Assembly: GCA_030549335.1 (NCBI GenBank)
Contig: CM060196.1
Location: forward strand, 8,571,501 to 8,635,500
Direction: 5' to 3'
Length of the DNA: 64,000 bases
From: Pontederia crassipes
Taxonomy: Eukaryota > Streptophyta > Magnoliopsida > Commelinales > Pontederiaceae
Shown: in pieces, positions 33,237 to 48,292 of the stretch
Layout: every line of letters begins with the position of its first letter
Numbering within the stretch: position 1 is the first letter of the stretch
The notes under the pieces: model-generated
Told to the model about the DNA's origin: nothing
Seen by the model: only the letters and a program-made list of their open reading frames with translations
Database searches by the model: none
Position numbers and translations under genes: made by a program

Positions 33237-34411
33237 GGTAAAATGGGCATGCTGAACGCTCTATGCTTCACACCGTGTGAAGCATGATCCAAGCCGTCCA
33301 ATCGAGATCCGACGGTTTAGAGTCTTTAGACAATTATCTCACGTGATCTCGAGAGGTTTTGAGATTACTCACTCACAACCCTTCTCTCTCACTCACGACG
33401 GCGCTCTTCCACTATCCAAACCTTCTCTCCGATCGACGGCGATGGCGATGAGGGAGGCCGCATTGTCGACAAGGGCGGCGAACCTAGAGGCCGCGGCACC
33501 GGCGATCAACAACAAGGGCACTGATCTGGAGGTTACGGTGCCGACAATTGAGGGATCCGGCAGCCATTGCGAGGGATTCGTCCAGCGCTCTCGATCTCCC
33601 CCTCTCTCGGATCGACGACGATGGCGACGAGGGAGGCCGTATCGTCGGCGAGGGCGGCGAACCTAGAGGCTGCGGCACTGGCGATCGACAGCAAGGGCAC
33701 TGATCTGGAGGTTACGGTGCCGGCAATCGAGGGATCCGGCGGCCATTGCAAGGGATTCGTCCAGCGCTCTCGATCTCCCCCTCTCTCCTCCCTCGATTCG
33801 AACCTTTTTTCTTCGATTGACGACGACAATGACGAGGGAGGCCGCAACAACGGTGAGGGTCGGAGGCCATGGCGCCAACTATCGACAGCAAGGGTGGCAC
33901 CGACAATCGAGAGATCCGGTGGCCATTGTAAGGGATTCATCAGCCGGCATTCTGGATCTCCCCCTCTCTCTCCTCCCTCCTTCCTTCCCTCCCTCTCTTG
34001 ATCTCCTCCTCGACCTCTGGTCGCTCGTCGAAACCTTGTGACCCCACCTCCGACTGCCTCTACGAATCTCCCCTCTTTTGTGACTCTCTCCCTGCCTCAA
34101 TCATCGGCGCGAGCGAGTTGCAGCTCCGACGTTGTTGGTTCCGACATCGTGCTCCAGCAATGACCTGCGAGTTCGAATCAAGGTCACCGACGACAACCTG
34201 AGGGTTCGGATTAAGGTCGACGGTCGAGTGACAGAGAAGGAAAGTTGGGAGAGTTCATCTCACGAGATGAATGTCAATGGTCGGATCAGTCCTGTATGAC
34301 ATTCAATGAGATCTGATTAGATCAGATCTGAGCCATTCGATGTGATCTGATCAACTGAGGATCTGCTTCACACGGTGCTGAACATTAGGTGCTCCGCACG
34401 CCAATTTTACC
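33237..34411. mobile_element. GC-rich TIR element with internal tandem units (Mutator-like candidate)
   Basis: The ends are inverted repeats of about 50 bp. The left begins GGTAAAATGGGCATGC, and the inverted right end begins GGTAAAATTGGCGTGC. Both carry the shared word TTCACACCGTGTGAAGCA. Flanks are TATTATCTT and TATTATATC, an imperfect candidate duplication. The interior is far more GC-rich than its surroundings and holds three tandem units starting at 33431, 33610 and 33815, each opening GATYGACGRCGA and ending near CTCCCCCTCTCTC. Units 1 and 2 give similar peptides in two different frames (VTVP, IEGSG, FVQRSRSPPLS), so no continuous protein is kept. It resembles Pack-MULE-type cargo, but the origin of the cargo is unknown. 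Confidence 0.65.
33431..34000. repeat. Three tandem ~180-205-bp GC-rich units
   Basis: Unit starts are at 33431, 33610 and 33815. Units 1 and 2 are nearly identical over ~175 bp. Unit 3 is shorter in its match and carries an inserted stretch. Unit 1 is 179 bp, not a multiple of 3, so the frame shifts between units. Confidence 0.8.
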
Positions 34412-35833
34412 CTATTATATCTTTATCTTTTATAATGTACTTTCACCCGTTGTCCACTCAAATAAAGTACAAGTTCATAATTATGATAGTTTTCATTAAA
34501 ATTGAGTTTCATTAGTTTATGCCCTTAAAATAATATTGTAACTATATTTTAATACGAAATTGTACCTTTTTAAGATTCACTATTATATAACTAGTATTGT
34601 TTTAATTTTAAATAATGGCATATTCTACTTTGTATATATATTAGACTTGAAAAAGTTATGACTAAACATAATTATTTATGAATGAATATGTTATTTTAAA
34701 TATTATATCAAAATATTTTTATTCATAAAATAAAATCTTGCTACGAAGATTATCCTTTGAATATCTTAGGATCCTACCTGAAAAAGTGATCCCACCTTAT
34801 ATTCAAGAACTCTTACCATCATAGATTAAAATCAATATCAACAATCTTGATTACACATATCATCGAATAAATGATAATAAAATTTAATGCTCCTCCAGTG
34901 TGGAGATTAATAAGTGATCATACTAAAATGGAATTCCTAAGATGATGTGATGTTTTTCATCTTTGAACTTTTCTAGTTAATTTGTAAGTTTTTGCATAAA
35001 TATATAAGTAACTTGTTAGGCTCAGTTGGCGCAATTGCTACTAAATTAGCCAATAAAATATTAATTGATAAACAATGATTATATTAATGGATAGTGATTT
35101 GATTAGTAATTTTGAAAAGTGATATTGAACTAAGTATAATTTATGTAGCTTAAATTCCTATATGCAGCAGAGGAAATATTTTTATTATATCATATTAGGT
35201 ATTTTATTTTTATTTTCTCAAAGTAATAGTATTTTTGGAACATATTTAATATGTTACGGAAAAAAATATTCAAACTAAAACAACAAGGTTTTGTTTTGAT
35301 AAGGGACAGAAAATATAAAGCGTTGAGAACAGGATGATAAAAAAAACAGTGTTAATAAAACTGGACGAACGGTTCAATTATGAAGTTGGTCCGGTCCCAA
35401 TTGATTGCAAAATCGAAATTGAAGTTGAATCGGATAAAAACCAATTCAACTGATAAAAATCCCGTTGAATAGAAAAGATCTGGTTCAGAATTTAAAGTAA
35501 AAAAATAAAAAAAAAGTTTAAATAGGAAATAAAAAGGTAGAAAGGAAAGTAAAAAAGTGGGGAAATTGGTAAAAAGGAAATAAATGTGGAAAATTAAAGG
35601 AGAGAGGAATTTATGGAAATAAAAAAGGAAATAATAATACCTTTTAAAATGAAAATTAATATTCTTTCCTTTTTATGATAGGAGCATAAAATTAATAACT
35701 TAAAGTCTTTTCTATGAATATTTTTTTAATATATGTTTATTATGAAAAGGATATAAATATGGAAATTAATAGGGAGAGGAATTAATGGAAATAGAAAATA
35801 AAAGAAATACACCGAAAGTAAAGAAAAAATAAC
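34412..35833. other. AT-rich intergenic DNA
   Basis: No genes. A purine-rich stretch (about 35480-35640) contains repeated GGAAATAAA and AAAGGTAGAAAGG words. A TTTTTTTAATATATGTTTATTATGAA-like motif near 35720 recurs in diverged form near 36110. Confidence 0.5.
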
Positions 35834-36040
35834 CAAGAAAGTAATATACAACAACAACAACAACAAAGCCTTATTCCACTAGGTGGAGTCGGCTACATGA
35901 ATCATACGACTTCGTTGATCCATGTTCATAAGATTCGACAGGATTTTATGCTGGCTGTCGGGACCTAACACAACCCTCCTCCTTTATCCGGACTTGGGAC
36001 CGGCTATAAAATATAGGCGGAGTTCAAGAAAGTGATATAC
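35834..36040 (-). mobile_element. Short non-autonomous RTE derivative, full length
   Basis: A 175-bp element (35850-36024) on the minus strand joins the first ~120 bases of the RTE LINE (from ACTCCGCCTATATTTTATAG through CATGGATCAACGAA) directly to its last ~60 bases (TCGTATGATTCATG to CCACCTAGTGGAATAAGGC and a (TTG)n tail). Flanking duplications CAAGAAAGTAATATAC (35834-35849) and CAAGAAAGTGATATAC (36025-36040) match at 15 of 16 positions, so it inserted by retrotransposition in this short form. It has no coding capacity and would depend on RTE enzymes. A 5'-truncated relative with an equivalent junction is at 55356-55440. Confidence 0.88.
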
Positions 36041-37397
36041 GTCAAAATAAAAATACTATTGAAGAATAAAATAAAATAATTAATATAATACATCAACAAT
36101 AATAATCCAAACTTTTTTATGAATATTAAAATTTAATTAATATTTGTTTAATATATTTTATTATGAACTATAGGTTATGTCTAATATTTTATGCATTATA
36201 TAATATTAATTATGTAGATATCTATAAAATTATTATAAATAATATTAATTTAATAAACTCCGCTTGAACTTGATATCGTCCGATCTCAAACATTGAAAAA
36301 GAGAGCAAACGTCAAAAAGTTTCTAACTTTCAACCCCTTCACCAACGTCACGTACGACCACTTCTTGGTTCAGGTTCAAGAATATAATAATTCAGGAATC
36401 AAAGACGAGATGGATACTTAGAATTGAAGCAGGAAAAAATCAAATAAAGACATTCTAGTCAGACAGAGAAAGCTATTTTTAAAAAAAAAAATTTGACCCT
36501 GAGAACGATATGTTAAACATCAAATAACGTGCGAAACATCAGTAATCAAAGATAATATTGACATTTAGAATATTAAATACAAACTTTTCTAGAGAGAAAA
36601 AAATGGTATAATACAAAATTTTGTCTGAAGTTTATAGATTGCCTCTGAACTCGACCTACCATATCAGAAAAAATTTGTAGATCGACCACATCAGAAAAAA
36701 TTTATCGGACACCTGGTCAAGATTTTACCATTCTCATCTCTTTTAAGTACGTCAAAATGTATTTAGTGAAGTGCCTAAGTTGGCAACGCAGCACGCCAGC
36801 TTGAGGCAGAGAATGAGATGTGAAGAAACTGCGATATTTTTTTTAGAGATTATGTACCAACAGATGTCAATCCATCATAGGAATTGCGGTGCTTCAGTAC
36901 CCAATTATTAATTGTTCTAAGAATAAAATGAACGAACGACAAATAACAAATAGAACTATTACGTATCTCATTGTTTAATTGTAGATGAAATAATCTATCA
37001 ATATCATGCTCTTTGTGATGTCATAGATTTGCACCCATTTGTCTGTCATAAGGCGGCTGAAAAGAATGAGCGGCCGCCACGGAATTAGTAAATAAAAATT
37101 TGATTAGGATACACCTACAATGAAAACTGTTGTACCGCATCGTCTTCATATGCGAACAATGAAGTTGTCATGCTAAACAGAAGAGATATAAAAAGAAATG
37201 AGCAATTTCAAAATGCCCAAACATGGAAAACACTAAACGCAATTTTGTTCCATTTAGGCCAGTACCGGACAGGACACAGAAAAAACAGACCCTTCTGTGA
37301 TCATTTATTTCAGACGAACGGGAAAAATTCCGGAAATTACGTTTACCTGTTTTTGACGTAAGGTTTTACTGCCCCCAAAGAAATTCTGATGCTTGAA
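36041..37397. other. Intergenic DNA 3' of the aminotransferase gene
   Basis: No coding region recognised. The last ~200-300 bases probably contain the 3' UTR of the minus-strand aminotransferase. Confidence 0.5.
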
Positions 37398-41684
<4,287 letters not shown>

Positions 41685-42444
41685 CGACGACGCCAGTGGG
41701 GCGAGCACGACCTCCTCGAGCTGTAGCGACGAGAACGAGGTTACTTGCTTCGCTTGCTTGCTTTGAGCTGGCGGCGGTGCGCAAATGGTGGCAGCGTGGG
41801 GGAGTTATTGCGGAAAACGATGAGACCGCTTTTTAATTCACTGCGAGTAGTTTGACGACGGCATGGGAGCGCAGGGAGTTTAGGTATTGACGGAAATGTC
41901 CTCATAGTGGTTCACGATGTGCGCCAGCCGTTTCGGACTTCTGTCCGGGGAGAGAATTGAACGCCCGAAACATATGGGGGGTAGTTTTGTCTTTGGGACC
42001 TCTCAGCGGGGTTTTCGTGTACCTCGAGATTACCGTGGCGTATGTGTTTTGAACAACTTATTTCCATGAGTTTTATCCAGAAAGGAAACTTATTTTTGTT
42101 TATTCTTGTTTCCCTAATTTTATGTGAATTTTTTTTTTAAGAAAATAAAGTTGAAAACATATTTTTTTAAAAAATATTCTCTCGATAATAAATATGTACA
42201 ACGTCACAAAAAAGTCTCAAGTATATAGGAAAAATTATGGAAATTTACTTTTTTTTGTCAAAAACATCTATTGCATATATATTATATATAACTGTAATGC
42301 ACAAGATTTATTATTATCTCATTTGTCGTATTTATCTTTTATAGTATGTTTTTGGACTTTATATTTCATTATGTTATTTTAAGAATTATCTTAAATAACT
42401 CTGCCATACCATTAATTATATTAAGAACTATGCCACTTCTAAGC
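41685..42444. other. Aminotransferase 5' region and intergenic DNA
   Basis: 41685-41900 is GC-rich and should hold the 5' UTR and core promoter of the aminotransferase. No clear TATA box is seen there. The remainder is AT-rich with no feature recognised. Confidence 0.5.
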
Positions 42445-42833
42445 CTTTGTTTGGATTGAGGGAAATAAATACTATTAAAGAAAGAAAAAAGAAGAGAAAA
42501 AAACATTATTTTAGAATCTATTTGTTTGGGATGAAAGGAAGGTAAAGAGGAGAAAAGAAAAAGAGAAGAACATGTTTTTTTTTGTTTGATTGAATTTAAG
42601 TTGAAGAAGAAAAAATAAAATTATTCTTTTCATTATCTTTAAATATTTTATTTTTCTTTCTCCTCCAAATCGAGATTGAAAAAGGGAAAAGATGTAATTA
42701 AAATAAATTTTTATATTTAATCTTATAAACTTAACATATAAATACACTTATGAGAAATAAAATAGTCTAAATAAATTTATTATTAAATCTTCATTTTTTT
42801 TCTCTTCTCATTACTTATGTCATCCAAACAAAG
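42445..42833. mobile_element. MITE-like element with CTTTGTTTGGAT inverted ends
   Basis: A perfect 12-bp inverted pair, CTTTGTTTGGAT at 42445-42456 and its complement at 42822-42833, bounds a purine-rich, non-coding interior. Size and structure fit a MITE. The target duplication is not resolved. Confidence 0.5.
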
Positions 42834-43540
42834 TTAACTATTCGCATTCGTTCTCTTCTTTTCTCTTCCCAACTTTTTCCTTCTCCCATTTTTCTTCACT
42901 TTCATTTAATGATTTTTGAACTAAACAGACCATTAATTAGATGAATTTTTAAAGGAGGAAAATGGAAGGAAATGGAGATAGAGAAAAATTTTCCCTCCAT
43001 TTTCCTTCTTTTGCAGCTTTTTTTCAACACAAAATGAGGATAATGGAGGAGAAAAGTATACTAAATGACTTTAATACTAAAAACGACATAATTATTCTTA
43101 GGAATATAAGTTATTAATATTATTTTTTAAGGGTATAATTGTCTAACAATATTAATACTTAAATTCTTTTCCTTCATTTCTTTTCATCCAAATAGGGTGA
43201 AATTTTTTTCCCCCGTTATCTTTCCTTCCCTTCCCCTGTTTTTGCTTTCCTCTCATTCTCCTCCATTCCCCTTGATGATCTATAACCCAAACAAAACCTA
43301 AAGGTTGTTTGGTATCACAATAATATAAGAATTAAGTCCTCATCCACGTATCCGAACACCATAGCGATTAATAGATAAAAGTAATTATTTATATTTTGTT
43401 CGTTGTGAAAGTCTCTGAAAATACATGTGATACCTCAAACAATCAAAGAACATCAAAAAGTGCATAGAACGAATTTGTTTTTATGCAAAAATATTTCTAA
43501 TATAGGGTTCAATTAGCTCTATAGAAAATAAAGCCTAAAA
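42834..43540. other. Purine/pyrimidine-rich intergenic DNA
   Basis: Contains further low-complexity GGAAATGGAG and CTCCATTTTCC stretches (42950-43020, an internal inverted pair) and an AAACAAAACCT word near 43290. These suggest one more degraded relative of the element at 42445. No coding content. Confidence 0.45.
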
Positions 43541-43636
43541 GTATAACGTTACTCTTCCTTCACTTTTTGTCACCATTTCACTCTTATATCTACAATATTT
43601 CGTACGCCAAATTTGTGAGGAGCACAATTATATTAA
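43541..43636. repeat. Direct repeat flanking a TIR element, left copy
   Basis: Shares with 44602-44726 the ordered words GTACTCTTC/GTTACTCTTC, TCACCATTTCACTC, AATATTTC and TTGTGAG..GCACA. The two copies lie on either side of the TIR element at 43648-44544. Confidence 0.65.
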
Positions 43637-43647
43637 AGATTTAATGA

Positions 43648-44544
43648 TTGTCCTCCCTAATTATGGAGAGAGGATCGTCCTCTTTAATTTAGTAACCGTC
43701 GGATGACAAATGGATGGATGATCAGAACTCCACGATTGAGGTGTGGTTCAAGGTGATGAAAGAAAGTCGGCGCGATCCAAACGTGGATCAAACCCCTCGC
43801 AAGCTTCCACGGCTCTCATCAGTAATTTACATATTTGTGCAACCTCGACCTCGCCAGCGTTTCTCTACCTCCTGCAGATCTGTAGTGACCTCCACCATCT
43901 CTGACGATTTATAATCAAATCCACAATGACCTCCACCTCGTCGGCGATTCGCAGATCTGCAGTGACCTCCACCTCGCCAACGATTCACAGATCCACGTTG
44001 ACCTCCACCATCTCTGGTGATTCGCAGATCCGCGGTGACCTCCACTTTGCCAGCGATTCGTAGATGCACAGTGACCTCCACCATCACTCGCGATTTGTAG
44101 ATCAAAAATGAATTCCACCACGCCAGTGATTCTCCACCTCCTGCAGATCCGTGACGACCTCCATCGTCGTCGTTGCTCGACCCAAGAGAGGCCTCATGCA
44201 TGTCATGTTGCTGCTCGAACGTCATGAAAGATTCTCCACCTCAACAGATCTACTCTGTCCTCATCCTTGTCGTGTCACTGCTCCACCTCTACAACGCCTC
44301 CAGCGGCAATGCTCGACAACAAGCAGCAACACAAAGACGGCAAACAACAATGCTTAACGGCAGGCGGCAGGGGAAACTACTCGACCTTATGGCAAAATGT
44401 GGAGGGCACAATTTTTTCTTTGAATCTAGTGAAGACGCTTTTGAGGCCACTTGAATCGCGTGGCAATTGATGAGTCATCCATTTGTCATCTGACAGCTAA
44501 TAAACTAAGGAGGACGATCCTCCCTCTATGCTCAGGGAGGACAA
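43648..44544. mobile_element. TIR element with minisatellite cargo (Mutator-like candidate)
   Basis: Terminal inverted repeats of about 80 bp start TTGTCCTCCCTAATTATGG and, inverted from the right, TTGTCCTCCCTGAGCATAG. Both then read GAGGATCGTCCTC and later GATGACAAATGGATG. The interior is GC-richer than its surroundings and holds a ~36-bp tandem array. No transposase. Long TIRs without coding fit a non-autonomous Mutator-like element, but the flanking 9-mers do not match, so superfamily is inferred from TIR length only. Confidence 0.65.
43884..44165. repeat. ~36-bp minisatellite, about 7 units
   Basis: Units begin GTGACCTCCACC and contain CGATTCGCAGATC-like sequence. Spacing is about 35-43 bases. 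Alternate units carry CTCGCCAGC or ATCTCTGGC/ATCACTCGC versions, hinting at a higher-order two-unit repeat. Open frames across it are by-products of the repeat. Confidence 0.8.
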
Positions 44545-44601
44545 ATATTAAATTTTTAATTATATTAAGCATATTAAGCATCTGTCTATTGTGGCTTCTA
44601 A

Positions 44602-44726
44602 AGTTATAATGGTACTCTTCTCTCACATTTTTTCACCATTTCACTCATATGCCTGTAATATTTCTATGCCATAAAAAATGGCCAAAGTCGAAGGCCAAAA
44701 TTGTGAGTGGCACATTTATATCAATT
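44602..44726. repeat. Direct repeat flanking a TIR element, right copy
   Basis: Partner of 43541-43636. It includes an additional CCATAAAAAATGGCCAAAG stretch that the left copy lacks. Confidence 0.65.
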
Positions 44727-47700
44727 AGGGTTAGTTTTTAAAATCTTCTCAAAATTAGTTGGATTGCTCGTGTGTCCATGGGACAAATTTAACGATTTTT
44801 TGCATTTGAACCTAATATGTGAAATTATCATAGCACGCTCCTAAATTATATTGTGATTTTCTCTTTGATCCGATGTTGTTAGCTTTTCTATTATTTTTTT
44901 ATTTATTAAAAGACTAAAGTACCATCTTCTTTCATTTAATTTTTAAAAGTTTGAAAGTATATATATTAAGTCCCCCCACCCCACCCCGCTTTGTTGTGCG
45001 ATTGCGAGCTCGCCGGGGTCGAGCCCCCTTTGCCGTCGAACACCGTCCCAAGTTCATATATATTTATGCGTACATTATATAATTGTCATGCAAGAGTTAT
45101 GTTAATTACTCTCAATATCTCAAGTTTCACTTATCATGATCAAATCTGCAATGAAAATTTGAATATTTATTATATCGTTTTGAATACTTCGATGGAGGCA
45201 AAATTTGTTAAGAGTAAAAAATTGGCGCCTACACTTATTAGAAATATCGAGCTCCAGATGTGCGTCAAATGTTACAAATCTGAAGTGGATGACATGAGAG
45301 TAGGGAAGGAAAGAAGTGAAAAATAGAGGAAGAAGAAAAATGCACAAGAAAAAGAATTACAAACTTCCGAGAGATACAACTCACACTTATGACCCTTATT
45401 TATACTAATCATCAACTAGTGAACCAGTATTAAGGATCTGGTACGGCAACAAAAGAAACACGTCTCGGCTAGACACTCTACAACTCTGTTCTTCAGCTTG
45501 GCAGGTAGTCGATGGAAACATGGATGAAGTTGACGATGATGAGGTGTACACTCCAGCAGCCCCCCTCAAGTTGACGCCAAGAAGAAGCTGGACGACAACA
45601 ACAACTTGAAGTTCTGGCTTGGCGTCGTTGAGGCTGTGAAGATATAACTAGGGCCATTCATCAAACACCCGCTAGTCATAACTAGAGAAGAAGATGCCCA
45701 AGCTTCTATGATTAACACTTCGTGCCAGTGCAGCGGTAGCAGAACAAACTAGAGAAAAAAAAACAAAGATGATATGCAAATGGATGACACTCTCCTCAAC
45801 CATGCATATTTGTCGAACACATGTAGATAGGAAGCAGACGCAGAACATGGGAGTTGAAGACGCTGAAAAGAAGAGAAGTGTGGTTGGTGTTGCAAACATC
45901 ACATGAAGACGAAGTGGATGATGAAGATGATGTCAACGGCCATAACAAAGAACAATTGAAGGAAAGAAACCCTGAAAACTGTGCAAAAGAAGAACGAGCG
46001 AAGATGAGAACGGTGCACAATTATTGGCCAATGATTTATTGAAAGCCAACAAGTAGAAATAAAGCTCACGAACTCGATTATAACCCATGACGAAAGGACC
46101 TATAAGAGCTCCGAAGAAGACCCAAAAGGGAACAATCCCGACGAGATGTCGAAGAAAGGACTTTGAGCACTGGGAAATGGCGATCTCCGCCACGAATAAA
46201 TGCATGCTTCAACTAAGCCGTGACATAACTTAGCCGGAAAAGAGGTAGACATCAATGCGCCACTCAACAGCCTTCTAACCTCAAAAGCATCAACGAAAGT
46301 CAGAAACCCAAATGTCGATAATGGCGCCGGCAATTAGAGTAAAAGCTCCATATAATGGCAATAACGGCAAATTAAATTGGAGACATGCTCTGATCAAATC
46401 CCAATAAGGGATGAAATCCAACGACATGAGGAACAATCCATCACTAGTAAAATGCCGAATGGCAAAGAGAGATGAAGCTCCAAATCGGCCAATAGAAGAA
46501 AATGCTAATGAACAAGAACCGCCGGAGATAGGAGCTGAGCTCCATAATAGCAAGATCCCGTGTAGAGATCACAACCAACGAGAAAGACGACGTCGGAAAG
46601 CCAGCGGTGCACATTATAAAGCATAAATATATATTATAAAAAATTAAATTAAACATGGCTTTATATAAAAAATGATACAGTTTTAAATGTGAATAATATC
46701 ATTGTTTTAATTATGTTATTTTTACATTATTTCTACTCTTTTATATGAGATATTTTTACATAGTTAGGTTAGAGAAAATGTAAGGAAATTATGATCATGT
46801 ATATATATATATATATATGGTACAAGAAGGAAAATGATCATATTAAAGATTATCTTAAACTTTACCACATATTAACATAAGAAATAAAAAAATAAAAATA
46901 CCACATGGTAAAATCTACAAAATTGGAATGAAGGACTTTGGTCTCTAAGACTTTGCAACTATTATATTTAAACATGCACTAATAAAAAGAAAATAAATAA
47001 AATGATACTTTATAGTTTATAGTGTTAATAATCAAAATGATAAATTTTAAAATTAGAAATTAATCAGGATACTTAGAATAAGAAAGAAATATGTGGTTTA
47101 ACTTTGTGACCATATGAAAGGACATATGATAAAATGTTATAGCAATTAATAGTAAAAATATTTAAAAGTACAAAAATCACGAGTCGAAGCTGCGTCAGTA
47201 TGAGATAGATTCATGTGCTGCACCCACTAAGCCAAGGAGCATAATATATTGAAATTATCCGTAGATAATACTTATTATAAATAGCTATTTTAGTGCTTGC
47301 ATATCCTTGACTATAATAGTATTATTAAGAGAAAAAATGAAATAGCATTATAGAAAAATGTCAAATCTATCTATTTGGCAATGATTTTTTTTTCATATTC
47401 TGTAAACAATAATCATTATGTTATTTTGTACTTTATGAAGTGGCAACATATTAATTAATTAAGATTAAAGGTTCCAAGTTTTAGACCCGACGATGTACAT
47501 AATAATGTTGTATTTTACGGGGTTGTTAGTGACGTGCTTTAAAACATGCAAACCTCTTAGAAGTCGACGTTGAATAATTTCTATTTAATATTGAACATTA
47601 TTTTTTTTCTATCATATATTTATAGATATATCTATAGTTATTAAACCCTTTTTATTCAATCTGTATAATTCTTATGCATGATGCAGTTTAGCATTATTGA

Positions 47701-48292
47701 CTTTTTCTTTATTTTTTAAACTATTTTTCCTTGATTTTTCAGATTGCGCGAGGAATTTTGGCACTGGTTTTATCCCTTCATAAGCCTGATCCATGTATAT
47801 ATTAATTAAATTATTTATGTCACAAACTCTTCATCGGGTTCATCTGTATGCTCAATGATGAACTCATTCAAAAAAGATCGGCTGCATCATTGTTTGAAGG
47901 AGGGTGACATTTAATTGTTCTGTGCTACCGAGATTGTAAAAATTATTTGCCTTAAGCAACCTATTTGTTTTAATACTAAGGATTAAACTAGTTGTCCAAA
48001 AACAAAGTGTGCACCAATTAAGAAAATGCAGTTATTAATTAGCATAAACGCTTTTATTAGTCTCATTCGTTGGCTCGATGATTTATCGCACCATCGCAGG
48101 ATTCAATTATATCAGGACCATAAGTAAAGTGTCGCAACCCAATATGGTCACTTGCAAATAAAATCCTAAAAATTGATCAATTATAGAGGCTGATTCATGC
48201 CACAACAGTTAAGAATAAATCTATCTGCAAAAAACAAAAAGAATACATCTTGGCAAATTTGAGTTATGTTCTTGTGTTAATAAAAAAATCTG
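44727..48292. other. Intergenic DNA with possible LTR fragment
   Basis: No gene recognised. On the minus strand, CTTGAGGGGGGC (45559-45570) is followed by TGCTGGAGTGTACACC, which looks like a Copia polypurine tract and LTR start. The sequence 45310-45558 may be an LTR remnant and 45570-46620 its decayed interior, but no pol motif is visible. 46620-48292 is AT-rich with a short TA tract near 46801-46818. Confidence 0.4.

Noticed and set aside
33277-34201. Several Ala/Arg/Pro-rich frames on both strands
   Set aside because: Tandem GC-rich units inside a TIR element. Frame changes between units and there is no continuous protein.
41685-41708. Eight-residue N-terminal extension of the aminotransferase
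   Set aside because: The codon at 41708 is GTG, not ATG. The ATG at 41684 gives a normal mitochondrial presequence and matches family starts.
43827-44454. Trp/Ser/Gly-rich frames
   Set aside because: Read-through of the 36-bp minisatellite; repeated residues follow the repeat.
45672-46656. Cluster of small minus-strand frames, some hydrophobic
   Set aside because: No conserved motif, mixed start codons, and no splice signals joining them. Possibly a decayed element.
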